This document shows, piece after piece, positions 7,701 to 13,459 of a stretch of 25,925 nucleotides of DNA. A program made the translations under genes and the position numbers. The first letter of the stretch is position 1, and each line of letters begins with the position of its first letter. The notes under the pieces were generated by a model that worked only from the letters and a program-made list of their open reading frames with translations, was not told where the DNA came from and did not search any database. This DNA comes from an uncultured Oscillibacter sp. GTDB taxonomy: Bacteria > Bacillota > Clostridia > Oscillospirales > Oscillospiraceae. The stretch spans positions 1 through 25,925 of the forward strand of contig UQUC01000023.1 of NCBI GenBank assembly GCA_900544105.1. Direction: 5' to 3'.

Positions 7701-8284
7701 ATGTCCTGGCTTCCGGCGCTGACGTGAACGTTCTGGTTGTCGATACCGAGGTGTACTCCAACACCGGCGGTCAGGCTTCCAAGGCCACTCAGCTGGGTGC
7801 TGTGGCTCAGTTCGCCAACGGCGGTAAGAGAACCGGCAAGAAGGATCTGGGCGCCATCGCTATGACTTATGGCAATGTCTATGTTGCTCAGGTCGCTATG
7901 GGTGCCAACGAGCAGCACCTCATTACGGCTCTGAAGGAAGCTGAGGCACATCACGGTCCCTCCATCCTCATCGCTTACGCTCCCTGCATCAACCACGGTA
8001 TCTCCAAGGGCATGAGCCAGGCTCAGCTGGAGGAGAAGCTGGCCAGCGAGTGCGGCTATTGGCCCCTGTGGCGCTATGTGCCCGAGCTGAAGGCCGAGGG
8101 TAAGAATCCGTTCATCCTGACCAGCAAGGAGCCCAATGGCCAGCTGCTGGACTTCATGATGGGCGAGACCCGTTTCGCTTCTCTGACCAGAACCTTCCCC
8201 GAGACTGCCAAGGTCCTGTTTGCCGAGGCCGAGGAGTTCTGCGCTCAGCGCTATGCCAAGTACAAGAAGCTGGCTGAGCAGTAA
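4763..8284 (+). CDS. nifJ: Pyruvate:ferredoxin (flavodoxin) oxidoreductase, single-chain
   Basis: This 1173-aa enzyme oxidises pyruvate with CoA to acetyl-CoA and CO2 and passes electrons to ferredoxin or flavodoxin, the central step of pyruvate breakdown in strict anaerobes. All parts of the single-chain enzyme are present. The N-terminal thiamine-diphosphate domain carries YPITPSSPMADHVD. The gamma-type domain is central. A two-cluster ferredoxin domain has C692-x2-C695-x2-C698-x3-C702 and C748-x2-C751-x2-C754-x3-C758. The proximal cluster uses C814-x2-C817 and a later Cys in APCINHG. The second thiamine-diphosphate domain has GGDGWAYDIG at 965-974 and VDTEVYSNTGGQ. The length is normal. 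The start follows AGGAGG eight bases upstream. The codon set is narrow and biased, as in strongly expressed genes, which also leaves a long meaningless frame open on the other strand. It is transcribed alone, with a promoter at 4561-4590 and a terminator at 8440-8473. Confidence 0.98.
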   Translation: MAKNKMFKTMDGNEAAAYVSYAFTEVATIYPITPSSPMADHVDAWATNGKKNLFGQPVKLVEMQAESGAAGAMHGSLETGSLTSTYTASQGLLLMIPPMYRIAGSQLPGVMHVSARTVATHSLSIFGDHSDVMACRQTGWAQLASASVQESMDLGAVAHLSAIKGSIPFQHFFDGFRTSHEIQKIEVLDYEDLGKMLDWDAVQRFKDHALSTEHPTLRNTLQNPDTFFQSREACNSAYDALPAIVEEYMGKINEVTGRNYQLFNYYGAPDAERVVVAMGSVCETLLEVVDYLMERGEKVGFIQVHLFRPFSMERLLEKIPATCKCLTVLDRTKEPGAPGEPLYLDVCDALWEGKRTNIEALCGRYGLGSKDTTPAQMKAVFDNMKGEKKNHFTVGINDDVTHLSLPVGENIVTAGKSIISCKFWGLGSDGTVGANKNSIKIIGDHTDQYAQAYFEYDSKKSGGVTKSHLRFGHEPIHSTYYVTMADFVACHKTSYIKDFDIVSEIKPHGTFLLNTSWTGAELEEHLPNRVKRQIAEREINFYTIDATAIAMELGLGNRTNTVLQAAFFKLSGIIPIEDAVKYMKAAIVKSYSKKGQKIVDMNSAAVDRGVDAAVKINVPESWKTLADDTKAPDASLPHYIREIQIPVNKQAGDAIPVSEFMPYADGVTPSETSKYEKRGIAVKVPQWIPENCIGCNKCALVCPHAAIRPFLLNAEEEAAKPAAFVTKEAKGKGFEGLTFRMQVDPLDCQGCGACANVCPAKEKALVMELLDTQMPEQENWEHALTLSTKTNPMDKFTVRGSQFERPLYEFSGACAGCGEAPYMKLMSQLFGDRMFVTSATGCAYVVGSSTPSFPYVANEKGHGPANSNSLFEDNAEYALGMKLSIDQMRRQMAAHAEAVVASTSDAALKSALEAWLAEGDNGDKTRALSEAVVAALNATAETSDDIAFLKANKDALPKKSVWMYGGDGWAYDIGFGGLDHVLASGADVNVLVVDTEVYSNTGGQASKATQLGAVAQFANGGKRTGKKDLGAIAMTYGNVYVAQVAMGANEQHLITALKEAEAHHGPSILIAYAPCINHGISKGMSQAQLEEKLASECGYWPLWRYVPELKAEGKNPFILTSKEPNGQLLDFMMGETRFASLTRTFPETAKVLFAEAEEFCAQRYAKYKKLAEQ

Positions 8285-8439
8285 TTGCAGGTCAGAATCA
8301 GTACGAAATTGGCGTGAAAGCAAAACTTGCTTTCTGATGTGATCTCACCTTGTATGGGTACAAGCTCAAATGTAGCAGCGACTCAGAAAGACAACTGAGA
8401 TTGCATATCCGTTTTACTCTTACCATACTCTCTCCGCAT

Positions 8440-8473
8440 AAAAGGCTCTCTGGCATATGCCAGAGAGCCTTTT
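8440..8473 (+). terminator. Perfect palindromic terminator after nifJ
   Basis: A 34-bp perfect palindrome runs from AAAAGGCTCTCTGGCAT to its exact complement, which ends in CCTTTT. It lies about 155 bases after the nifJ stop. The A-run before and T-run after mean it can stop transcription from either side. Confidence 0.75.
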
Positions 8474-8535
8474 GCATATGATTGGGGAAACGCGACCATG
8501 ATGCGTCGCTATGCTGCGTTACCTGCAAGGGCAGC

Positions 8536-8562
8536 GTTGCGGATCACCGAGTGATCCGCAAC
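8536..8562 (+). promoter_or_regulatory. Perfect 12-bp inverted repeat upstream of the XRE gene (possible operator)
   Basis: GTTGCGGATCAC at 8536-8547 and GTGATCCGCAAC at 8551-8562 are exact inverted repeats around CGA. The repeat ends 10 bp before the -35 box of the following gene and has no T-run. It may be the binding site of the regulator encoded next to it; a stable RNA hairpin is the alternative. Confidence 0.4.
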
Positions 8563-8572
8563 AGCGGGTTGC

Positions 8573-8601
8573 TTGTCATACCGATAACTTTGGGGTATGA
8601 T
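8573..8601 (+). promoter_or_regulatory. Sigma-A-type promoter for the XRE regulator gene
   Basis: TTGTCA at 8573-8578 and TATGAT at 8596-8601 are separated by 17 bp. The leader to the ATG at 8622 would be short, about 15 nt. Confidence 0.65.
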
Positions 8602-8621
8602 GACCGTGAGGTGATGCTCGT

Positions 8622-9386
8622 ATGGATACAAAGGATATGATTCTGGAACTCAGAACAAAGATGGGACTGTCACAGGACGAGCTTGCGGAAAAGGTGTTTG
8701 TGACCCGCCAAGCGGTCTCACGTTGGGAAAACGGAGAAACAACGCCGAATATTGAGACATTGAAGCTGCTCTCGAAACTCTTTGATGTCTCCATCAATAC
8801 GCTGCTCGGCTCACCGAGACAGCTTATCTGCCAATGCTGCGGGATGCCCCTTGCAGACGGGGACATCAGTAGGGAGGCAGACGGCTTTTTCAACGAAGAA
8901 TACTGCAAGTGGTGTTATGCTGACGGCACGTATATGTACCACGATTTAGACGATCTGATCGAGGTCTGCGTGCAGAACATGGCCAGTGAGAAATTCCCTG
9001 CGGAACAGGCGCGGGCCTACCTGAAGAATACGCTGCCAAAGCTCAATTACTGGAAGCGGTATGAAAATCTCGGCGGCGCGGAAGCCCTTGCGCAATATAA
9101 GCAGACGTTGATGGATGAATTCAACGACCTGCATATTGACGGGATGCCCAAGGTGGAAAAGCTTAACACGCTTGTAGGCAAGTACATCATCCTTGCATAC
9201 CGCCTTCCCAACGGAAAAACCGTCAAATTCCTTGACGATCAGGCGACTTATCTCGGCAACCAGCTGGAATGTGAGTTTGGCGGTGGCCGCTGCTTCGGCA
9301 TTGCCGCGAACATGGATTTTCTGCTGGTCTGTACTTATGAGGAAGACGGCAAAAACCCGGAGCTGGTCGTTTACAAGAAGAGATAG
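8622..9386 (+). CDS. XRE-family regulator with zinc ribbon and uncharacterised C-terminal domain
   Basis: This 254-aa protein starts with an XRE/Cro-type helix-turn-helix (about residues 5-63, with LSQDELAEKVFVTRQAVSRW). Next is a putative zinc ribbon at about 69-103, in which C70-x2-C73 (CQCCGMPL) and C95-x2-C98 (YCKWCYADG) would hold one zinc. It resembles the small ribbon domain found alone or fused to HTH domains in clostridia. A helical part follows (about 105-160). The last 100 residues look like a beta-rich fold (KYIILAYRLPNGKTVKF, ending ELVVYKKR) that I cannot assign. The ATG follows GAGGTGAT with a 6-bp gap. The gene has its own promoter and a strong terminator, and uses more mixed codons than nifJ. 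It is likely a cytoplasmic transcription regulator; ligand and targets are unknown. The inverted repeat at 8536-8562 could be its own operator. Confidence 0.8.
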   Translation: MDTKDMILELRTKMGLSQDELAEKVFVTRQAVSRWENGETTPNIETLKLLSKLFDVSINTLLGSPRQLICQCCGMPLADGDISREADGFFNEEYCKWCYADGTYMYHDLDDLIEVCVQNMASEKFPAEQARAYLKNTLPKLNYWKRYENLGGAEALAQYKQTLMDEFNDLHIDGMPKVEKLNTLVGKYIILAYRLPNGKTVKFLDDQATYLGNQLECEFGGGRCFGIAANMDFLLVCTYEEDGKNPELVVYKKR

Positions 9387-9387
9387 C

Positions 9388-9430
9388 AAAAATCAGATGC
9401 ACGTCTCACGGCGTGCATCTGATTTTCTTT
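9388..9430 (+). terminator. Strong terminator, probably bidirectional
   Basis: AAAATCAGATGCACG at 9389-9403 pairs perfectly with CGTGCATCTGATTTT at 9412-9426 around an 8-nt loop, starting two bases after the XRE stop. Because the arms begin with A and end with T, it could also stop the minus-strand gene that ends at 9534. Bases 9431-9533 between them show nothing I recognise. Confidence 0.8.
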
Positions 9431-9533
9431 ATAATGACGGAGCCTCTGCGGGCGGCACTGCGGAATGGGAGGCGTGGACCTGGAAATGGAATAGCGCTGT
9501 CATGGCCGATACCAAGGTTTTTGCGTTGGATAT

Positions 9534-10325
9534 TTATTTGCGGCGGAAGAGGGAAGTAGCGATGTCACAGATCTCCGGCCACTGGAAAAACGCGGCAGCC
9601 ACGCCTGACTGCTGCCCCAGACGCAGTTTTTGGCGCAGCGTATCGGCGTCATCAAAGAGGATGAAGTGGGCCTCACCGTTCTCGGTATAGGTGAAGTAGC
9701 GGGCAAATAGATCTTTGGAGAAAAATACGGCGGGCTGACGCTCCTTCAAGAGCGCGTCTAAAGCTTCCTGCGTCAGCGGCACGCCCTGGCCGGTCCGGGC
9801 GGGGAGACGGAAGTCCATCCGCAGCCGCTGTAAGTCAAAAACCACGTTCCGTCCGCCGCCGTAACGGGCGAGTTCTTCTCGGATGTGGGTTTCAAAGCTG
9901 CCGCCGGAGATGGCTGTGTTCACAATAACGGTGGGATGCTCCACCGCCGCGGCGTAGGAAGGAGGGAGACAGAAGAACTTCCGGCTTTTGGCGCACTGCT
10001 GCCCCAATAAGGCGGCAAAGCGGCGGCGATCCTCTTGGGGTGGTTCATCAAAATCCAGAACGATGCCGCCATAGCTGCGGCGGGCACATTCCCGGAGCAC
10101 TGCCTCAGTCAGCGCTGCCGGGCGGTCAATGGGCGGCGCGGCCCGGTCGCTGAGGACCAACAGCCCCGGCAGTGGAACCATCGGCCCAGGCCGGGCTGAC
10201 GTCAGCAAATTCCGGCTCAGCAGGGAGGACCCCTCCCCGATGCGGTAGGCGGCGTGGGCCAGTCCCACCGGATAGACGGAGGCGGTTCGCATGTCCTCCG
10301 GGCGGACGGTCAAATAGAGCTGCAT
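9534..10325 (-). CDS. GH18-like (chitinase-fold) protein of unknown activity
   Basis: This is a 263-aa protein without signal peptide or membrane span, so probably cytoplasmic. I do not recognise a named family with certainty. Two features recall the glycoside hydrolase 18 barrel: GGIVLDFDE at 86-94, placed like the catalytic-strand motif, and a C-terminal segment (YTENGEAHFILFDDADTLRQ, then GVAAAFFQWPE) that resembles the final strands of spore-type GH18 proteins, in which a loop line is followed by an alpha/beta pair. If the alignment is right, the usual catalytic Glu is replaced by Asp93 with Glu94 next to it, so activity is doubtful. I chose the start at 10325 because AAGGGGG lies upstream of that ATG; an upstream in-frame start would add 15 unlike residues. 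It is divergent from the YqeG-type gene with a 73-bp gap. Confidence 0.5.
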   Translation of the reverse strand: MQLYLTVRPEDMRTASVYPVGLAHAAYRIGEGSSLLSRNLLTSARPGPMVPLPGLLVLSDRAAPPIDRPAALTEAVLRECARRSYGGIVLDFDEPPQEDRRRFAALLGQQCAKSRKFFCLPPSYAAAVEHPTVIVNTAISGGSFETHIREELARYGGGRNVVFDLQRLRMDFRLPARTGQGVPLTQEALDALLKERQPAVFFSKDLFARYFTYTENGEAHFILFDDADTLRQKLRLGQQSGVAAAFFQWPEICDIATSLFRRK

Positions 10326-10337
10326 GGCGGTTCCCCC

Positions 10338-10366
10338 TTGTGAAGTGGTCTGGATTCTGGTATACT
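10338..10366 (+). promoter_or_regulatory. Sigma-A-type promoter for the YqeG-type phosphatase gene
   Basis: TTGTGA at 10338-10343 and TATACT at 10361-10366 are 17 bp apart; the -10 box is preceded by TGG (extended -10). It lies in the 73-bp gap between divergent genes. Confidence 0.7.
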
Positions 10367-10398
10367 GCATGTATTCTTATGTGAGAGGAGGGCGGCTT

Positions 10399-10917
10399 AT
10401 GCTAACGCCGGATATTCTCTTTGACAGCTACCGGGATATCACCCCCGCCTTTCTGCAAAGTCAGGGCGTGACGCTGCTGCTGACGGATCTGGACTACACG
10501 TTGGCTCCCAAGGCGGTCCGCCGTCCGGATGAGGGGCTGTGTCAGTGGATCGACTGCTTGAAGGATGCCGGGATCACCGTGATGATCGTGTCGAACAACC
10601 GCTCCGGCGTTCGCGTGACCGAGTTTTGCGGAGATCTGGGGATCAGTTATCAGGGACATGCCGGAAAGCCCAGTCCAAAGGGCCTGCGGGCCGCTATGGA
10701 GCGGACGGGGGCGGATCCGGCCCACACCGCTATGCTGGGAGATAAGCTGTTGACCGATATGCTGGCAGCTCACCGGGCGGGTGTCAGGGCATGGATGGTG
10801 GAGCCGTTGGGGGGACCCGTGGGACTATGGAACCACATTCTGCACCTGTTACAACGTCCGTTTAAAAGAGCCTGCCCCTATAAATGCCAAAAAAATCCGG
10901 GGGAAAACACAAAATAA
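10399..10917 (+). CDS. YqeG family HAD-type (class IIIA) phosphatase
   Basis: This 172-aa protein is a haloacid dehalogenase-superfamily phosphatase of the YqeG type, common in Firmicutes and of uncertain substrate. The HAD motifs are in order: DLDYT (D30 nucleophile and D32), VSNN with S65 as motif II, a Lys in GKPSPKG as motif III, and GDKLLTD as motif IV. The N-terminus (PDILFDSYRDITPAFLQSQG) is typical of the family. The ATG at 10399 follows GAGAGGAGG; earlier in-frame codons would cross the promoter and have no site. In Bacillus yqeG lies next to the ribosome-assembly GTPase gene yqeH, whereas here the neighbour is efp. A cytoplasmic role in phosphate-ester removal is inferred from fold only. 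Confidence 0.88.
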   Translation: MLTPDILFDSYRDITPAFLQSQGVTLLLTDLDYTLAPKAVRRPDEGLCQWIDCLKDAGITVMIVSNNRSGVRVTEFCGDLGISYQGHAGKPSPKGLRAAMERTGADPAHTAMLGDKLLTDMLAAHRAGVRAWMVEPLGGPVGLWNHILHLLQRPFKRACPYKCQKNPGENTK

Positions 10918-10929
10918 CCGGAAAACCAC

Positions 10930-10958
10930 TTGCAATAACGGACAAGATAGGGTAAAAT
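10930..10958 (+). promoter_or_regulatory. Sigma-A-type promoter for efp
   Basis: TTGCAA at 10930-10935 and TAAAAT at 10953-10958 are 17 bp apart, giving a leader of nearly 90 nt to the efp ATG. Confidence 0.6.
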
Positions 10959-11051
10959 ATCATCGGTCAAATTCTATAAGACAGGAAAGAATTGAGAAAA
11001 TGTCCACTTCACGGTCGTTTTCTCGTAAAGATTTGTGAGGAGGATTTAACT

Positions 11052-11618
11052 ATGCCTATTTCCGCAGGCGATTTCCGTAAGGGTGTTGTATTTGAGATGG
11101 ACGGTAAGCCCATGCTGGTCGTGGACTTCCAGCACGTCAAGCCCGGCAAGGGCGCCGCTTTCGTGCGTACCAAGTACAAGAACGTGATGACCGGCGCGAT
11201 CCGTGAGGAGTCCTTCAACCCCAGCGCCAAGTTCGAGAACGGCACCGTGGAGCGCAGAAGCGCCGAGTACAGCTACAATGATGGCGATCTGTATTACTTC
11301 ATGGACCCCGAGACTTATGACATGACCCCGCTGAACAAGGATGTTCTGGGCGACGGCTTCCAGTTCGTCAAGGAGAACACCATGTGCACTCTGGTCAGCT
11401 ACAAGGGCAGCGTGTTCAGCGTGGAGGCTCCCAACTTCATGGAGCTGGAAGTCACTGCTACCGAGCCCGGCGTGAGAGGCGATACCGCCACCAACGTCAC
11501 CAAGCCCGCCACTCTGGAGACCGGCGCCATCATCAAGGTGCCTCTGTTCATCAACGAGGGCGAGAAGATCCAGGTGGATACCCGCACCGGCGAGTACCTG
11601 GGCCGCGTGAAGGAATAA
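11052..11618 (+). CDS. efp: Translation elongation factor P
   Basis: This 188-aa protein is EF-P, which binds ribosomes stalled on consecutive prolines and helps peptide-bond formation. The N-terminal KOW-like domain has the loop KPGKGAAF with Lys33 at the tip, the residue that is modified in many bacteria. Two OB-type domains follow, the last containing the family segment VTKPATLETGAIIKVPLFI and the end GEYLGRVKE. Length is normal. The ATG is at 11052 behind GAGGAGG; an upstream in-frame ATG at 10992 would add 20 unlike residues. No gene for a known EF-P-modifying enzyme is nearby, so the type of modification cannot be stated. Strong codon bias fits high expression. A partial terminator separates it from the next gene. 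Confidence 0.97.
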   Translation: MPISAGDFRKGVVFEMDGKPMLVVDFQHVKPGKGAAFVRTKYKNVMTGAIREESFNPSAKFENGTVERRSAEYSYNDGDLYYFMDPETYDMTPLNKDVLGDGFQFVKENTMCTLVSYKGSVFSVEAPNFMELEVTATEPGVRGDTATNVTKPATLETGAIIKVPLFINEGEKIQVDTRTGEYLGRVKE

Positions 11619-11624
11619 GTTTTG

Positions 11625-11660
11625 AAGGGGGGATTATAACGATAATCCTCCCTTTATTTC
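11625..11660 (+). terminator. Terminator or attenuator after efp
   Basis: AAGGGGGGATTA at 11625-11636 pairs with TAATCCTCCCTT at 11643-11654 with one G-T pair and a 6-nt loop, and is followed by a short T-rich run. The next gene has no clear promoter of its own, so part of the transcription probably reads through. Confidence 0.6.
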
Positions 11661-11691
11661 CAAGATTGATATTTTGAAAGGAGCGATCACT

Positions 11692-12126
11692 ATGGAGATC
11701 ACTGAGAAGGTTGCGTATCTGAAGGGCCTGATGGAAGGCATGAAGATCGACACGGAGACCAACGAGGGCAAGATCCTGTCCGCTATGGTGGACATTCTGG
11801 AGGACATCGGCCTGGAGCTGGAGGACCTGTGGAATGCCCAGGGCGAGCTGGAGGACGGTCTGGACGTTGTCAGCGATGATCTGGAGGATATTGAGGACAT
11901 CGTGTATGATGAGGATGACGAGGAGTCCTTCGACGACGAGTACTATGAGGATGACGCCGAAGAGGACGAGGACTGCTACGCCACCACCTGCCCCACCTGC
12001 GAGGAGACCATCTACTTCGATGAGTCTGTGCTGGAGGACGGCGAGGTCATCTGCCCCAACTGCGGCGAGAAGCTGGAGTTCGACATGAGCTCTCTGGAAG
12101 AGGACTCTGAGGACGATCAGGAGTAA
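11692..12126 (+). CDS. Acidic zinc-ribbon protein (clostridial CD1247-N-terminal-domain type)
   Basis: This is a 144-aa very acidic protein. Residues 1-55 resemble the small helical domain seen in clostridial proteins of this type (EKVAYLKGLMEGMKIDTETN, then a segment rich in Leu and Glu). Residues about 56-95 are almost all Asp, Glu and Tyr. A zinc ribbon ends the protein, with C100-x2-C103 (CPTC) and C121-x2-C124 (CPNC), followed by another acidic tail. The ATG at 11692 follows AAAGGAG. It sits 73 bp after efp in the same direction, separated by a hairpin, and its codon use is as biased as that of efp. The function is unknown; the ribbon resembles those of transcription factors, but no DNA- or RNAP-binding role can be shown from sequence. 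Confidence 0.8.
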   Translation: MEITEKVAYLKGLMEGMKIDTETNEGKILSAMVDILEDIGLELEDLWNAQGELEDGLDVVSDDLEDIEDIVYDEDDEESFDDEYYEDDAEEDEDCYATTCPTCEETIYFDESVLEDGEVICPNCGEKLEFDMSSLEEDSEDDQE

Positions 12127-12146
12127 ATCCGATCCAATTTGATATG

Positions 12147-12183
12147 AAACAGCTCCCCGGTGAATACCGGGGAGCTGTTTTTC
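12147..12183 (+). terminator. Terminator of the efp/zinc-ribbon unit (copy 1)
   Basis: A perfect 14-bp stem with loop GAAT is followed by T5, about 20 bases after the stop of the acidic zinc-ribbon gene. Confidence 0.85.
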
Positions 12184-12334
12184 TTACTGATAAAACGGAA
12201 TTCTCCGCTATGGTAAGGAAGGGTGTGCGCGGGAAACCCAAGAAGGGTGTCCTGCGCCATTAAAATCCCGCATTTTCGGAACTCTCATATAGTTCCGAAA
12301 ATGTTCAGCGGGGCGAAAGAAGTTCGCCCCGCTG

Positions 12335-12368
12335 ACAGCTCCCCGGTGAATACCGGGGAGCTGTTTTG
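12335..12368 (+). terminator. Second copy of the same terminator
   Basis: It is identical to copy 1 over 33 nt (12149-12181 and 12335-12367) and ends in T4. On the plus strand it has no gene directly before it. It faces the 3' end of the minus-strand pantothenate kinase gene. Confidence 0.7.
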
Positions 12369-12426
12369 CTTGATTCTCTATGCAGCTGTATAGAATTAGC
12401 TCAACGCCAATACCTTTAAAGCTATA

Positions 12427-13266
12427 TTACTTTACTGATTTTTGCCGCAGGCTGCAAAGTCCGGCACCGATAGCGGTAGCGAAGGTGGCGTTTTCTGGGA
12501 TCACATAATGGATGCCGTAGAGCTTTTCGAAAGCCGCAAAGTTTGGCTCCGCCTGATCCAGCGTGGTCATGGAGCCGGTGACGATCACGGTGTCCGTATG
12601 GCAGCTCTGACAGGCCAGCACCGTCATGGTGCCGATGGCCTGAAGGACCAGATTCACCGCGCCGGCGGCCAGATCAGCGAGGGTGGCGTCCTCTGAGAGA
12701 TCACCGAAGTTGGCGGCAGTCATGTTGGGGTCCAGAGTGGAGGCAGGATCCCGCGCAATATCGCTGATGGTGAGGTCCACATGGCTCAGATCGCCTTGGG
12801 CGGCCAGCTTTTTGATCTGGTAAAAGCGTTCCATACCCACCAGCTTGTGACAGAGACCGCCCAGCGTGCCGCCGCCGATACCGCTGCCGCAGAGGTGCCG
12901 CACTTCTTTTCCGGCTTCCGCCCACAAAAAGGCAGTGCCGGTACCCATCGTCACGACTATACCGGAGGTCTGACCGGACAGAGCCAGCGCACCGGTACCG
13001 CTGGCCTGAAATTCATCCACCCGGCAGGTGGGCAGGCCGAACACGTCCCCGTCCACATAGCTGGCGCCAACGCCGGTCAGGACGACCCGGCGCACATCTC
13101 CGAGGGAGAGTCCGTTGCTGGTCAGGTAGTTGCCCAGCGCACCGTACAGGCTGGTGACTTGATCCTCCGCCCGGACCCGGAGCATGGAGACCACGCTGCC
13201 GTCGGTCCGCAGCCCTACGATCTTTGTAGTAGAGCCGCCAATATCAATGCCTAAGATCACTTCCAT
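12427..13266 (-). CDS. coaW: Type II pantothenate kinase
   Basis: This 279-aa protein has the ASKHA sugar-kinase-like fold of type II pantothenate kinases, which phosphorylate pantothenate in the first step of CoA synthesis. The phosphate-binding loop GIDIGGSTTK is at 6-15, the second nucleotide region lies around VVTMGTGTAFLW, and the glycine-rich GSGIGGGTLGGLCHK follows. Late segments include LACQSCHTDTVIVTGSMTT and the conserved end NATFATAIGAGL. Length is usual for the bacterial (staphylococcal) form, longer than type III. The ATG at 13266 has AAGGAAA upstream; the open frame extends further but crosses the promoter. It is divergent from pncB. A BadF/BadG-type ATPase is the alternative reading but less likely given length and motifs. 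Confidence 0.85.
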   Translation of the reverse strand: MEVILGIDIGGSTTKIVGLRTDGSVVSMLRVRAEDQVTSLYGALGNYLTSNGLSLGDVRRVVLTGVGASYVDGDVFGLPTCRVDEFQASGTGALALSGQTSGIVVTMGTGTAFLWAEAGKEVRHLCGSGIGGGTLGGLCHKLVGMERFYQIKKLAAQGDLSHVDLTISDIARDPASTLDPNMTAANFGDLSEDATLADLAAGAVNLVLQAIGTMTVLACQSCHTDTVIVTGSMTTLDQAEPNFAAFEKLYGIHYVIPENATFATAIGAGLCSLRQKSVK

Positions 13267-13333
13267 GGCTTGTTTCCTTTCCAAAGGGAGCCGGCAGGTG
13301 AGGAATACGCGAAAGCCGGCCGCCGTCTTAGTT

Positions 13334-13362
13334 ATGATAGGGGAGTGGAGGTGCCTTGTCAA
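13334..13362 (-). promoter_or_regulatory. Sigma-A-type promoter for the pantothenate kinase gene
   Basis: On the minus strand TTGACA (13362-13357) and TATCAT (13339-13334) are 17 bp apart; the -35 is a perfect consensus. Confidence 0.75.
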
Positions 13363-13382
13363 TGTTTATTTGTGAAAAATTT

Positions 13383-13421
13383 GATAAAAGAATTGCTTTT
13401 ATCAGTGGAGATAGCTATAAT
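13383..13421 (+). promoter_or_regulatory. pncB promoter with overlapping inverted repeat
   Basis: TTGCTT at 13393-13398 and a perfect TATAAT at 13416-13421 are 17 bp apart. A perfect 8-bp inverted repeat (GATAAAAG at 13383-13390, CTTTTATC at 13396-13403) overlaps the -35 box, where a repressor would block RNA polymerase. A niacin-responsive regulator is possible but not shown. Confidence 0.6.
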
Positions 13422-13459
13422 GTGTGGTAACTTGTGGTGTAACAAGAAGGAGACACACG

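Larger units (their letters stand above)
8285..8621 (+). other. Intergenic region between nifJ and the XRE regulator
   Basis: This 337-bp stretch has no gene. Soon after the nifJ stop there is a small hairpin (GAAAGCAA against TTGCTTTC near 8316-8334) without a T-run. It then holds the nifJ terminator palindrome (8440-8473), a perfect 12-bp inverted repeat (8536-8562) and the promoter of the XRE gene (8573-8601). Confidence 0.6.
12127..12426 (+). repeat. Cluster of four strong hairpins between convergent genes, including a duplicated 33-nt terminator
   Basis: Four inverted repeats lie in order. H1 is 12148-12179 (AACAGCTCCCCGGT, loop GAAT). H2 is 12271-12303 (CATTTTCGGAACT, perfect 13-bp arms). 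H3 is 12306-12334 (CAGCGGGGCGAA, perfect 12-bp arms). H4 is 12335-12364 (ACAGCTCCCCGGT, loop GAAT). H2, H3 and H4 are nearly contiguous. H4 plus its T-run repeats H1 exactly over 33 nt, 186 bp apart, loop included, so it is a duplication rather than chance. Between H1 and H2 is a 17-codon frame from 12210 (MVRKGVRGKPKKGVLRH) with no good ribosome site. Bases 12373-12426 show nothing. Confidence 0.7.

Noticed and set aside
4703..8323. A 1206-codon open frame on the minus strand opposite nifJ
   Set aside because: It is a shadow of the strongly biased codon use in nifJ, has no ribosome site, and its translation is low-complexity Leu/Gly/His/Gln text with no family resemblance.
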